A stretch of DNA of 64,000 nucleotides. It comes from Glaciozyma antarctica PI12. Its lineage: Eukaryota > Basidiomycota > Microbotryomycetes > Kriegeriales > Camptobasidiaceae. The notes beneath the pieces are model-generated. The model was not told where the DNA came from. It made no database searches and saw only the letters and a program-made list of their open reading frames with translations. Location: the NCBI GenBank assembly GCA_002917775.1, contig KZ627157.1, positions 780,365-844,364 of the forward strand, given 5' to 3'. Positions 42,401 through 56,107 of this stretch are shown here, piece by piece; position 1 is the first letter of the stretch, and every line of letters begins with the position of its first letter. Position numbers and translations under genes: made by a program.

Positions 42401-45400
42401 GAGAACTGGCATTGAGCCGAGTTGCGGTGGTCGACTTTGCCGACGAAGAAGAGGTTACGGAGGCAGATCTTCTGCGCGGCGAGGATGTTGGGGTCGATGT
42501 TGAGCGAGTTGAGAGAGTTGGTAAGGTCGCCTCCCGTCCTCGTCTGGAAAAGCGAGACGACGTCGCCCGACATGAAGGCGCGGTTGATGTTTCCAGCGCT
42601 CGTGCCATCGGGGACGGAAATGCCACCCCTGAAGACGCGCGAAAACAAGTCAGCAAGGAACGCGAGTCAAGTGCAGAGCCTGCTCACCCGCTGTTCGAGA
42701 CGTTTAGATCTTAGATCGTAGACGCCGCCTTCGTAGACTGCGATAACGCTGCCAGCCTTCGCTTTCTTGCTGATCTCGGAGGGCGTGTAGCCGATGAAGC
42801 CCTTGCGGAAGTTGTAGCGAAGGTAGATCATCGCTGCGAACGAGGTTAATAGAGCTCAACGCGCGAGAGTCGGAAGCACGCACTCTGATAGTACCAGTCT
42901 GGTCGGGAGTCGGCCGTGAAAGCTCGGAAGTCGTGGTACTGGGCGACCGTGTTGCTATTGTTCCTGATGTCGAGCGTGATCCAGGGGCTGATCGTGCCGT
43001 CGACGCCGTTGCAGAGCGCGCTGACTTGGACGGGGAAGATGGAGGAGGCGTCTGTACCACCGTACCTCTGAATCGAGCGCTGTAGAGACCGTAGCGAACG
43101 ACGTTAGGGAGCAGTTCACGATTCAAAGAACGAGATACGCACGAGTGGGATAACGCTGATTCCCGGCTGGTGAATCGGCGCAAAGTTGGTGAGATCAAAG
43201 GCTTCTCCACGAATCGCGACGAGCATGTTGTCAGGATCGCTGTTCAGCGAAGCTCCCGCGAGCTCCTGAGACGAGTAGATGTATTCCTTGGGACACTGCG
43301 CGAAGAGGTTCAGCAGTCGAACGAAGAGGAATGAGCAGATCACGATCACGATGAGGTTGCCCATGACGGCAATCACGAACACCGCAGAACCGAACAGGAG
43401 CCAGATGAGCATGCTGAAGAGGTACTCGTCAGCTCAGCGAGGACGAATGAGGACGAAACCACGCACTTGATGAGAAGCTTCTCCCTCCAAGCCATCCGCA
43501 CGTCCCGACGCTTCATCCCTCCGCACCACGAAAGGAACGGACTCGGAATCCACCACGTAAAGAGCCACGTAAGAGCGACCCACCGCTTGCGCGCCGCGGT
43601 ATCCCTAACATAATCGTTGACCTCCTCCTCGTCGACGCCTCGCACGTCCTTTTCGGGCATGTTGCGCGCGTCGAACATCGGCTTCGCGTAGTCCGACGGT
43701 GCGACCGATCGCTCCTCGTCGTAATTGCTTCGACCAGCGTTGAGGAACTCGTCGTCGCCGGGGTCCGTCTTGTGATCAAAGTCGCCATACTCGTCCTCGA
43801 ACGCGCCGTGCGCACCGCCGTTCCTGTCGACGAGAGGAAGGGCGGCGGTAGAAGTCGTCTGAGCGTAATTGCGGTTGTAGCCTTGCATCGCTGGTCGTTC
43901 GAGAAGGTAGGGAGAGTAGGGATCCTCGATGACGGCGCTGGCCTCCCGTCGAGCACGATCTTGGCTGCGCTGCTGCTCGTCGACGTCGTCGACGCGAAGG
44001 AAGTCCTCGAGCTGTCGGAAAGCTTCGTCGCTGAGGAAGACCTACAGATCGACCAAAGTTAGCGGGAGGCCTTCGCATGAGCGACGAGAACGCACCTTGT
44101 TCGTCCCAACCGCCATCTCCCGCTCCGACCAGCCCAGAATCTCGCGACACCTCAGCACCTTGTCGCGGTACATCAACGGCGCGAGCGTCGAGGCCTCCGA
44201 CGCGATCGGAGGAATCGCCCGGTAGCGATCCCACCACTCCTTGAGCTCGACGTTGGCGCTCCATTCGCCCTGCAGACGCTTCGCAAGCTCTGCAATCCCG
44301 AACGCACGAATCTGGTGCTTGAGAAGCTTGGCGTCGACCTGATTAGGAAGCTGAGCGTCGTTCGGTCGTAGGCAGAAGACGTGCCAGGATTTCGTGTCGG
44401 CGAGAGTGGCGAGGAGGAGGGAGAGTGAATCGTTGAACTCCTTGACGATCGACCGACCCGAACTCGCTGCGCCCTTCGTGGCCACCTCGTCGTCCTCCAT
44501 GTCGGTAACGGCAGGCGCTGCGACGCGACCTTTGGGCCTCCTCGTCGACGGTGCGCGCCTCGGTCCGACCTTCTGACTCGCTCCGACGATCGTCTCCTCG
44601 CTCTTGGGGTGCACGACCGTCTCGACTGCTCCGCTCGTGAAGAGCTGACGAACGAACGAGAGCGACGACCCGCCCGTCGAAAGTTGATCCCTCGCGCCTG
44701 GCGTCGAGCGACCATCGACTCCGACGGAGGGGGTCGAGCCGCCGAGGAGGGAGACGAACGTCGGGGAGACGGCGGAGGAATTGTGCGAGAGGAAGTTTTC
44801 GACCGAGTACGTGACGGGACCGTCCCAGTGCGCGCAAAGGAAGGTCCCAGGCCGCCCGAGTCCATCGTCCCCGTCGCAACTGCCGAAGCTCGGGTGGCTC
44901 CCCCACCGCTTGCCCATCGCCTTGAGCATCGTCGAGTCCGTCTTGCCCTTCCTTCGACTCTGGTCATCGACGATGTGGACGAGGCCGCCCGGAGTGTTGG
45001 TGAGGAGACGAATGCATTCGGCGTTCGAGTTGTACGGAGTGTCGAGGCTAGGGAGGAGGGAGGCGACGTCCTCGGCGACGTAATCCGCCTTGTCGGCCTC
45101 GAAGAGCTGTTCGAGCGCAAAGGCTCGAAGGCGTTCCGAGGCGAGGTTGACGCAAAAGGCGTCGATGCTGTAGCCTTCGCGGTTGGACGAGGAGGACTGG
45201 GCGGGTCCGGCAAAGTCGACGACGGAGATGAAGGTCGAGAAGTCGTCGCGGCAGAGCTTCTCGTTGAGGTACTCGCCGATCCAGCTGAAGACGAGGCCGT
45301 ACAAGGCTCGAGCGAGGTCGTCCCGATTGGCCGCCGCTGCCTCCGCGTCGAGGAAGACTCCGCACATCTCTCCGCCCACGAGCATCGACTTGTTGACGAG

Positions 45401-46478
45401 GGTCGCTTCGAGGGAGGGCGAATCGACGCCGAGGAATTCGGAGACGATGTCGAGGACGTGAGGGTTCTTGACGATGGCCGAATCCATGTTCTTCGAGCGG
45501 TCGACGACGAAATCGAGGTTGCCGAGGTGGAGAATGGCGGAGAGGATCTGGCAGATAGACGCGACGGCCTTTTTGGGGAATCCGATCGTCTTGAACGCCT
45601 CCTTGAGCTGGTTGAACTTGACTGCGTCGGCGGTATTCGACGAAGTAGAGGTCCGGTGGTGCGAGAGGTAGCGGAACGAGGTCGATTCCTCGAGTCGAAG
45701 GTGCTCTCGCTCGTCCGGCGTCGCTCCGGCGACGAGGTAGTAGAAGACGTGAAAGTTGCGCTCGCCAGCGCTGACGCCAGTCACTCGAGTCTTTTCGAGG
45801 TAATACTCCAACCCCTTGACGCCTACGAGTCGTCCCTTGTCGGAGAACTGAAGCTCGGAATATCGACCGAATCGCGATGCGTTCGAGTTTGCGATTGTGC
45901 CCGCGTTTCCGAACGAATCGAGGACGAACGAGGCGGCGGGGATCGAGGTGGAGAGCTTAGATCCTCGCTTCCCTGGTGGTGGAGCGGCGAGGTCGATGAG
46001 GGACTTGATGAGGAGTCGACCCGTCTCCGACTTGCCAGATCCCGTCTCGCCACTGCGCGTCCCATCAGCTCCCATTCCCTTCTTCCCAGCGCAGCTCCAC
46101 TCACCTCAACAAGATCGTCTGGTCCTGCCCCGTCCGTCTCATGTAATAATACGCCCTCCCACTCGTCGCCCAAACATGAGGTCCCAACCTCCCCCTCATT
46201 CCCTCCCTCCCACAATCCGCAAACTCGGCCGCCCAATCTCCCAGCACCTCATCCGAGTTCGTCTGCACTCGCTGATGCGGGTTGACGGCGATGAGGACTC
46301 TCGGCGAGACCGAAGTGTACGGGAGGGCATCGAAGAACCGCGCGCGAAGGATGGGGAGGACGTCGTCGGGCGTGAGCGTGATAGAGGATGGGAGGGAGGT
46401 GAGATCCGAGACGGCGAAAGGGTCGATCTCAATGTCCTTGGAGAGGGAGGCGGAGGAAGGGAGGGTCGAGGGGAACAT
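39420..46478 (-). CDS. Chitin synthase with myosin motor-like domain (class V/VII type)
   Basis: Polymerises chitin from UDP-GlcNAc at sites of growth. Roughly 2,000 residues over about 15 exons from ATG 46476-46478. The N-terminal myosin-like domain (about 1-790) has the P-loop [14 protein letters not shown], switch I-like [14 protein letters not shown], and a divergent switch II region VVDFAGPAQ. After two membrane segments ([40 protein letters not shown]) comes a cytochrome b5-like domain ([20 protein letters not shown]). The GT2 catalytic domain has [49 protein letters not shown] and the QRRRW product-binding motif in [16 protein letters not shown]-terminal membrane helices, a Gln/Ser-rich linker with repeated QSQFGQ units and a DEK_C domain ([20 protein letters not shown]) follow. 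The stop is TGA 39420-39422. Confidence 0.95.
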
Positions 46479-47128
46479 GGTAGTTGGCGGTGCGAGTCGT
46501 GAGAGCTAGCTGGCTCAAGCGGGGTGAGGAGGGTGTCGTAAGGCGTGCTTTTCGTAGGAAGGAGTCGTTTGTAGGCTCGGGCCGGGCGCTGAGAGATAGT
46601 TGCTGCTGCTTCGGGGGGAGAGCTGTGGCTCCTGTCCGTTTGCGCGATGACGCCGATCAAAGCCCTACTCTAGCGTGCTGGAGCGAGAACGGAGGGGGGG
46701 GGGAGGTCGAGAGGGAAGGGAATCTTCCAAGGAAACCGGCGGTGGTGGCTGGTGAGGAGGGAGAAGGACGCGAGGGACTTGGGCAGAAATAGCGTGGCGG
46801 TGCAGGGTCGTCGTTCGGGCGCCTCAATCCTCCCTTCTTTCTCTCGCAGATAGCCAACTCGTACGTACAACAGTACGTGTTACATAGCGTGGCGGCAGTC
46901 AGCTTGACAAAAAATACGCAGACTGCGACATCGAAAATGGCAATCACATCCAGCTCGACCGTGTATCGTCGACGGGTGGTAGGGGGAGAGGGGTATCGCA
47001 AGATGGAGGGGGCATCTCGTAGCGAGTCGAAGAATGAAGACAATCTGTGAAAGCGCACGAACGTCAGCGTTAGGTCACAAGAAAAGCAAGCGACGACGAG
47101 GACGCACGATAAAGGAGAAAAGGACGAC
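46479..47128. other. Intergenic region between two leftward genes
   Basis: Upstream region of the chitin synthase and 3' end of the C2H2 gene. A G-run (about 46694-46703) is the only notable feature. Open frames here are short and unconvincing. Confidence 0.5.
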
Positions 47129-48686
47129 TCAATCCCTGTTCGCGGACTGAACCCAATGATTCGTGCGTGGTACGAGGGCGTCAGGGGGAGAAGGAGGATT
47201 GGCGTCGGTCTGCGTAGCCGTCGTGTCGTGTTTCTGCGAGCGCGACGAAGGGGTCAGAAGGATGTTGAGGGACGGAAAATTGGCTACTCACCCGTACGCG
47301 ACAGTGCCTCCTCAGATTGCTCATGACAGCGAAGCCTCGGTCGCACGTTCCGCAGATAAAGGCTGCGGCGAAGGAGTTAGCGGAGAGATGACGATCGCAT
47401 TCCTCGCTGAGGCACTCACGCTTCTCTTTCGTGTGAGTGAGCTGAGGAAGAGACGAGCAGCGTAAGTAGAGCTCAGAAAGAACCGCAACAGCCCAACGTA
47501 CCACATGAGTCGCCAGCGCGCTGCGAACGAAAGATACATCAGCTCTTGCTCCGTCGTCGTGCCGCTCCGCGCCGACTCACCTAGGCCTCGCAAACTTCTG
47601 CTCACACTCGGTACACTTGTACTTGCGTAAGGCGTAATCCCTCGGTAGCTCCCCCTTGAGCCTCCTCCTCTTGCGAATCTTCTTCCCCGCCGCGTCGTAC
47701 TCGCTTCCTCGGCCGACCCCCTCGCCATACTCGTCCTCCTCCGATCCCCTCGACGGTCCGTTCATGTACGGCGTGAGGTGACGCGGTTGCTGGTACTGAA
47801 GCTCGTCCCGAGATCCCGGCGTCGACGCTGAGGCATGGACGGCAAGGAGAGGGGCGATTTCGGTGGGATGGGGGAGGAGGTCGGAGAGTCGCGGGTCGGC
47901 GCCGTCGTCTGAGCGGTAGGACTGCTGCTCGTGGTACGGGGGTCGTCTCTGCTGCTGTTGCTGCTGCTCGCGGTGATGCTGCTGCTCGTGGTGCTGCTGG
48001 TATTGTTGGTGGTGGTGCTGCTGCTCTTGTTGTTGGTAATGCAGCTGCTGCTGCTGCTGTTGCTGCTGGTGCTGCTGCGGCTGCTGTTGCTGGTACTGGT
48101 ACTCCCACTCGAGGTTGTAGTTCTGGCGAGGATCCTGGTTCGCCTCCTGACCGGAATGTCGACGCGCAAGAGGGTAGGATTGGGAGAGGGGCCGGGGCCG
48201 AGGTTGGAAATGGGGGGCCTGGGCTTGGAGGGTGAAGGGGGAGGAGGCAGCGGCGACCGAATATTCGGGGACGGGGTTACTGAGGACCATCGAGGCGGTT
48301 CGCTCGTCGCCAGGGTCCGCCTCCTGGAGGAATCCATTGTTGCCCCGCTGCTGCTCGTGATAGGCCTGCTGCTGACGATGTTGCTGCTGCTGGGAAGGGT
48401 CGCCGTTCCGCTTGGGTACGAGGAGAAAGGGAGTGTAGGCGGGAGGGTTCTGCGAGTGCTGATGGCCGTAATGCTGAGCTTGTTCGTGGGAGGACGAGGG
48501 CTGGCCGTGCTGCTGCTGAAGGCTCTGACTAGGGAAGGACGAGTCGAAGCTGCCGCCGTTGCCGTCGATGGTGTTGGTCCTGTCGTTTGACCATCCGACG
48601 TAGAGCTTTGCTCCACCTGGTGCAGGTGTTGACATGCCTTCCTTGTGAGGAGTGAAGAGTTGAGGATCAACGAGAGGAAACTCCAT
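47129..48686 (-). CDS. C2H2 zinc-finger protein with polyglutamine tract
   Basis: The start is ATG 48684-48686 (MEFPLVDPQLFTPHKEGM). The first 300 residues are Gln/Ser/His-rich and disordered, with a long Gln/His tract (about residues 195-250). A basic nuclear-localisation-like KKIRKRRRLKGELPRDYALR precedes two C2H2 fingers assembled across three short exons: YKCTECEQKFARPSALATHM then LTHTKEK, and PFICGTCDRGFAVMSNLRRH. The linker THTKEKPF is the classical inter-finger type. The last exon gives HDTTATQTDANPPSPPDALV and ends at TGA 47129-47131. Two adjacent fingers near the C-terminus with a glutamine-rich front suggest a DNA-binding regulator. The targets are unknown. Confidence 0.85.
47948..48102. 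repeat. Imperfect CAG/CAA-CAC trinucleotide tract (polyglutamine coding)
   Basis: Runs of CTG, TTG and GTG on the plus strand encode Gln and His on the minus strand, within the C2H2 gene. It is interrupted by His, Tyr and Glu codons. Such tracts vary in length between strains. Confidence 0.85.
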
Positions 48687-49094
48687 AAGATCTTCACCGC
48701 GAGATCTTCGCGGCCAGCCTTTCCTCTTTCTGACTTTGGGTGGGCTCGCTGAGGCTTGCCTTCGTTCGCGAGCTGTACAGTCCGGCTTCCTTAACTTACG
48801 GCTGTGCCAGGGTCAGCTGTTCCTCTCTCAAACTCCTCGGATCGAAAGGATCGGTCGGCATTAGTGGCCTGGCCAGACTCCTCCCTACTGATATTCACCC
48901 CTGTCGGAGTTGCGCTTGTTGTCCTTGCTGTGTCCCTGATTCCTACCTGGCGTATACCCGAGGCCAGCGCGTGCCTCAAGGCCTCACTGGAGAGGGACCA
49001 GACCGTCGGCGTTCTTTCGGTCCTCGCGCGGCGCGCGCGAAGACTCTCTCCTCCGCACCAGTCCCAAGTCTAGTTACAAACCTCGTTCCCCTTC
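48687..49094. other. Intergenic spacer, nothing recognised
   Basis: Promoter of the C2H2 gene and 3' end of the PEBP-like gene. Open frames over 48740-49105 are not supported by codon use or domains. Confidence 0.5.
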
Positions 49095-50112
49095 CTACCG
49101 GTTAATCATCATCTCCCCCAACGCGCCGATCCCTCCAAACGCAAACGCCACCAAAAGGCTCACACTCGACGTGAACGGCAACTCGTCGAGAGGAACGCTC
49201 GTAACCGCCGTCGCTCCTGGGATCGCTCCAGTCGCGGCTTCGACAGTATTGCTCGCCAGGCCACCTGTATTATCAAAGGTCGACTTGAAGACTGCGGCGA
49301 GGCTTCAGATACGACACAACAAAGGCCGCCAAGGGAGAACGAACAATTGCCTCCGACGGGGGAGCCGAGGTTGGCTGCTTCGACGAACGCGGCGAGGTTG
49401 AAATGAAGGCGTTCGGCGATGATAACGCTGGGAAGGGATTGGTACGCTGCTGGAAGGATGTAATTGGCGGGTTCCGAGAACAGCAGCGCGACGTATCTTG
49501 CGGACAGGGGCGTCAGTAGACCTTGGGAGGTGAGAAGGAGGGTACGCACCGATGTTCTCCTGATCGTCGAGAAGGATTGGGACCACCGTAGCGACCTGCT
49601 GGGCGCGTGGAAGTTGCAAGACGCGAGTCCTCGCCGATGGTGAGGTCCGTTTGAAGCCAATGAAGAACCTCGCCGTCGAGCAAGACGAGCGTGTACGTTG
49701 GTCCTGAATCCGTGTTGGGTGTTGCTTCGAATCTCGCGTCGGGCGTGGAGACAACTTGCGAAGGGGAGAGCTGCTGAGCTGCGAAACGACGTCGTCAGCC
49801 CTTCGTTCGACCTTTGGAAGCAGTGAGGGAGCGCCGGACCTGCTCCCACGTCGAGATTCCCGTAAAGCAGGTGCAGAACTCCTGTCGGTAGGAAGGATGG
49901 GATAATCTGTGAGCTGCGGTCAGCTTCAGGTCGACGTGTCGCTGGGAGGACGTGTGCACCTCAGGAACGACCCGCGACCCCTCAAATGCAGCTCGCTGAG
50001 CGCAGATAAGCTCCGGCGTGAGCGGATCCGTCGGGTCGCATTCTGGGTCCGCCGCAAAGACCTGAGCAAGCAGTCCCAACAGGGAGACAAGCCCCGAAAG
50101 CGCGGGTCTCAT
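49095..50112 (-). CDS. Secreted PEBP-family protein with C-terminal hydrophobic tail (likely GPI-anchored)
   Basis: Phosphatidylethanolamine-binding protein fold. The start is ATG 50110-50112. MRPALSGLVSLLGLLAQVFA is a signal peptide, with likely cleavage before ADPECDPTDP. After short introns the core reads EFCTCFTGISTWEQ..., PTYTLVLLDGEVLHWLQTDL, AGRYGGPNPSRRSGEHRYVA then LLFSEPANY, AERLHFNLAAFVEAANLGSP and VGGNFFKSTFD. The family pattern is G-x-HRY-x-LLF followed by F-x(n)-PVxGNFF. A Ser/Thr/Ala spacer and a hydrophobic tail (SSVSLLVAFAFGGIGALGEM) end at TAG 49095-49097, like a GPI-anchor signal. The usual DPDxP loop before HW is shortened to LLDGEVLHW. Function in fungi is poorly known. 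The call rests on the HRY and GNFF blocks. Confidence 0.8.
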
Positions 50113-50493
50113 GCGGCGGCGGAAGACGGCAGGCGAAGAGGGAGACGCGCTGCTCGTTACTCGGGATGTGGAGCACCCTCAGCTTTCTGCTTATCGACCT
50201 TTGCTGGGAGGAGTGAAGAGCGCGAGATCGACCTGAAGGGAGGAGGACAAGGGACGAGAGCGCGCACTCGATTGAGCTGTCACTGCTCTGCAACGTCGCT
50301 GCGAAGGCGCGACGATCAGCTCCTACAGCGTGTACCTTGATTATAGCTAGCCAGGCTCCCTTCCAGAGGCACTAAGGACTCAGAGGTGGCGGGAGCTCGA
50401 CCCCGTTCTCAAGGAGGTCCGTTGCTGTTCTTCCTTGCCCGTGCCCTTCTCCCTCCTCCCCTCTCCCTCCCACTTCAACACCTCCTTCTTCCA
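50113..50493. promoter_or_regulatory. Divergent promoter between the PEBP gene and GMD
   Basis: A 381-bp region between two start codons that face away from each other. The 60 bp before the GMD ATG are strongly CT-rich, typical of well-expressed genes in such yeasts. No specific site is assigned. Confidence 0.5.
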
Positions 50494-52610
<2,117 letters not shown>

Positions 52611-53026
52611 ACCATTGCTCCGCGCATCTCCCCAGCATGATCTAGACGCAGAGTTTTTATCCTTCATCTCAGCAATTCCTTTCCTTGCCATTCCGTGCGT
52701 CCTGCTTGCGACGGCGTGAGCGATGAAGGGTGCGAAGCTTGAGCAGCTCGTTTCTGTGCAAGTGACTCGGTGAGAGCACCGACTGGCCAGTACTGTGCCG
52801 CTTGCTGCAGAGCCTGGTCAAGCTTGTAAGCTCTTGAAAAGGGGAGAGGTGGGCTCGACGTTCGCCCAAAGTCGAGGGGGACGAGCGACTTGGCCTCTCT
52901 CCCTTCGCCACTCACCTGCCTCCTGCTCCCTCGACTCGACCTCAGCTCTCGACTCGTTCTCCGCTCCGCTACACTCGCAGCGTCAGCCTCCGAACCCCTC
53001 CTCGCGCCTCCTCCGCTTCAAGTTCG
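52611..53026. other. Intergenic spacer between two rightward genes
   Basis: Holds the 3' end of GMD and the promoter of the ubiquilin gene. Nothing specific is seen apart from pyrimidine-rich DNA at 52890-53020 before the next start. Confidence 0.5.
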
Positions 53027-54482
53027 ATGAGCACCTCCGAAGCCGCATCGCCGGCCTTGTCCATCAATGTCAAGGGACCTCAGGATGTGAGCACCCAGCA
53101 GAGCGCCACTTGTGGACACAGCTAACTGTTACGCGCGTGCAGGCCAAGCTCACCGTCTCCGTTCCCGCCTCCGCCACCGTCCTCGAGCTCAAGGCGCTCA
53201 TCGAGGAGGGTAACAGCAACTTCCCCGCCGACAGCCAGCGTCTCATCTACTCTGGGCGAGTGCTCAAGGACGAGGACCTCCTAAGCAAGTACAGCCTCAA
53301 AGACGGCCACACGATCCACCTGGTGAGTAGCTCCTCGCCGCCGTCGCGTCATCAGCTTCGAAGCTAACCTCTCGTCGACACGCAGGTCAAGGGCAGTCGA
53401 CCAGCTGGTACTGCTCCTGGAGTCTCAGCAGCTGCAGGCGTTCCTTCCAACTTTGCGGCAGGGCAGCAGATCGCCGGGAACCCCCTCGCTCCCCTTCTCA
53501 ACGCTCAGAACGCCGGTGCTCTCGGTAAGGCCGCGCGTCCTCCTGCCAGGTCCTGAGCTGACTCGGAACTGCTCTACAGCTGGCTTTAACCCATTCGCCG
53601 AGATGGGCATTAATCCGCGCGATCCCAACATGGTGCGTTCAGCTCCCCTTCTCCCACGTTCGATACCGCCCCTGACCTCCGCGCCACCAGATGCAGAACA
53701 TGATGAACGACCCAGCCGTCCAAGCCAACATTGGCAACCTCCTCGCCGACCCCGCCGTCATCGACCAAGTTGTACGCTCCCCTCTCTCTCCTCTCACAGC
53801 CCACAGCTCACCCCGCGCTCCAGATCGCCTCGAACCCCGAACTTCGCGCCATGGGCCCTCAAGTTCGCGAGCTCATGCAGTCAGAGCAATTCCGCTCTTT
53901 CCTCACCAACCCCGCTGCGATGCAACAGATGGCCGGAATGATGGGCGGCGGAGGAGCTGGCGGAGGAGGAGGAGGTTTCCCTGCGCCTGGAGGTTTCGGC
54001 TGGGGAAGCGGTACGTCTGCTACGCCTGCAGCGGGAGCAGCGGCTCCAGCAGCGCTGTTCAACCCGTGGGCTTCGGCACCTCCCACGGGCGCAGCTGCTG
54101 CCCCTCCGGCGGCGGGGACGGCGGGAGCGTTCAACCCTTTTGCGATGGGAGGAGGAGCGGGAGGGCAAGGGGACTTGCAGCAGATGATGCAGCAGATGCA
54201 GCAGTTGCAGGCGATGGGGTTCGGGGGAGGAGCGGGAGGAGGGTTTGGAGGAGCTCCTGCGGCGCAGACGGGACCGGTCGTTTCGCCTGAGGAGAGGTAC
54301 CAGGTGCGTTTCGCTTTTCGTGGTGGGTGGAGAGAGGATCGGGAGCTGACGTGGTTTGGTGGCAGGTTCAATTGGAGCAGCTAGCGGGAATGGGATTCCA
54401 TGATGGAGCGAAGAACGTTCGAGCTTTGCTGGCGTGCGGCGGCAACGTCGAGGCGGCAGTCGAGTGGCTGTTCTCCAACTGA
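53027..54482 (+). CDS. DSK2: Ubiquilin / Dsk2-type UBL-UBA shuttle protein
   Basis: Carries ubiquitinated proteins to the proteasome. The start is ATG 53027 (MSTSEAASPALSINVKGPQD). The UBL domain continues with AKLTVSVPASATVLELKALI and LIYSGRVLKDEDLLSKYSLK followed by DGHTIHLV. The central part has the STI1-like segments DPNMMQNMMNDPAVQANIGN, LLADPAVIDQVI and ASNPELRAMGPQVRELMQSE. A long Gly/Ala/Pro-rich spacer (GGGGAGGGGGGFPAPGGFGW and the PAPAAGAA-type run) follows. The UBA domain is at the C-terminus (LEQLAGMGFHDGAKNVRALL then ACGGNVEAAVEWLFSN), ending TGA 54480-54482. Six or so introns, about 375 residues, as expected for yeast Dsk2. The internal GC-rich low-complexity spacer is larger than in S. 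cerevisiae. Confidence 0.93.
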
Positions 54483-54588
54483 GTAGGGGCTGGAGTGTTG
54501 TGCAACCTCGTTTTCGTGATTTACGCATCGAGAGCGAGGCCGCGAGGATGGATTACGACGAAGCTGCGAAAGCGTGCGAAGGGAGCCT

Positions 54589-56107
54589 CTACGAAAGCTT
54601 GCGGACGATCTCCTCGCTCAGCTTCCACAGCTGCTCCGCAAGGACAGGATCGCGTCCGTATGCCGATGCTTTCCCAACGTTGGCGATGGGGATAAGGTAC
54701 GCGGCTCTGCGCGAAATATAGAATCAGCGAAGCGCGCGAAATAACAGCGAACGACGAACTTGAGGTCCAGCTCGTCGACTTCGGGACTCGTAGCAGCCCA
54801 GATCTGCGTCTTGGCTCCCTCGAGAGGCGTCATGGCGAGGTAGGAAGATAGCCATGCCATGAGGTGCTGGTCGGAGGACTTATGGTTAGCTTGTGCGTTC
54901 TTGCGGGCGGCTTGGGGCGTACTCCGAGCCTTCCCCAGGAGGCGATGGGTCCGCGTGTGAGCTCCGTGTTGACGAGTCCTGTGGATTTGAGCGTCAGTTG
55001 CTTGAGAGAGCGAGAGAGCGCAGGCGTACCTGGATGAAGGCAGAGAACGCGGATGTTCGAGGTCGCGGAGAGGTGCTTCTGGAGAGCAACAGTGTAGAGA
55101 ACGTTGGCCTGCAGGTCGTAGCATGATTAGAGCTCATATCTCAGTCTCGGAGCTTGAGCACGCACGAGTTTGCTGCAGGAGAAACAAGAGTCAGCTCGAA
55201 ACAAGAAGTGGGGAGCGAATCGAAAGCACCTGTGTCCGTACCGCGCCCAGGTGTTGCCCAACGTCTTATTCACAGTCTCGAGAGAGGTCAAGTCGGGCTT
55301 TGGACTGGTGGTGTGTCCTGGGGGAGAGAATTATAAGTAGTGCTTCGCAAGGCGGAGAGCGGGTTGCGTACCGAGACTGGAAACGTTGATAATCCTGACG
55401 TGGCTTCCAGCTTCCTTTGACGTCTTGATGAGGATAGGAAGTAGAGGCTGGATCAAGGCGTAGTGCCCCAGGTGATTCCACTATGTGCGGAGCGTCAGTC
55501 GCGATCAGGACAGGCGAGTTGAGACCTCGACGCACGAACTGGATCTCAACGCCATTCTTGATCTCGTAAGGGAATGCCATGATGGCCGCGTTCGCGACGA
55601 GAATATCGAGTCGAGTCTCCTTCTGGAGAAGCTCTTGCGCTGCCGTTTCGGCCGACTTGAGGTCGGTCAGATCGAAGGGGAGAAAGAGGACCTTGCCTTC
55701 GGCGGCTGGGACTTCGGCGATGAGTCGTGCGATCGCATCCTTTGCGCGAGCTTCGCTGCGGCAAGCGATGTAGACCTTGGTTGCGATCGGTCAGGGCCTG
55801 CCCTCTCTTCTCGGGCGGGAAGCTCGAACCTTTGCGTTGTGCTTCAGGAGTTCTCGAGCGGTCACGAATCCAAGTCCGACGTTGCCACTGCGCAGAGTTG
55901 TGAGTAAAAGCGTAAAGAGCAGAGAGAGGGCGAGTACGTACCCCGTCACCAAGGCAACCTGGAGAGGTCGCACGTCAGCAGCGTTAACGTTCGAGCCAGG
56001 GGGAGCGGCTCTCGTACCTTGCCCGACAGATCAGGAATCCCCGCGTCACAGTCAAACTTGCGAGACAAGAAGGGGTAGCCTGTCAGTCTTGCGAGCAGAT
56101 TCGACAT
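54589..56107 (-). CDS. Short-chain dehydrogenase (retinol-dehydrogenase-like SDR)
   Basis: The start is ATG 56105-56107 (MSNLLARLTGYPFLSRKFDC). The NAD(P)-binding motif is assembled over two introns as VALVTGGNVGLGFVTARELL. KVYIACRSEAKARDAIARLI then has the basic residue that favours NADP. FLPFDLTDLKSAETAAQELL and LDILVANAAIMAFPYEIKNG (NNAG-like block), VRIINVSSLGHTTSPKPDLT (catalytic Ser) and YGHSKLANVLYTVAL (Tyr-x3-Lys, restored by splicing) complete the active site. Substrate-side LCLHPGLVNTELTRG follows. The last exon gives RAAYLIPIANVGKASAYGRD and the stop TAG 54589-54591. About 330-340 residues. Close in plan to fungal WW-domain-oxidoreductase/retinol dehydrogenase-like SDRs. The substrate cannot be read. 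Confidence 0.88.

Noticed and set aside
44609-46285. A 558-codon open frame on the plus strand
   Set aside because: It is the exact antisense of the myosin-like domain of the chitin synthase. Its Arg/Glu/Val composition is the mirror of the real coding strand and it has no domain.
47931-48590. A 219-codon Leu/Val-rich plus-strand frame resembling a membrane protein
   Set aside because: It is the antisense of the CAG/CAA polyglutamine tract of the C2H2 gene; CTG repeats read as leucine.
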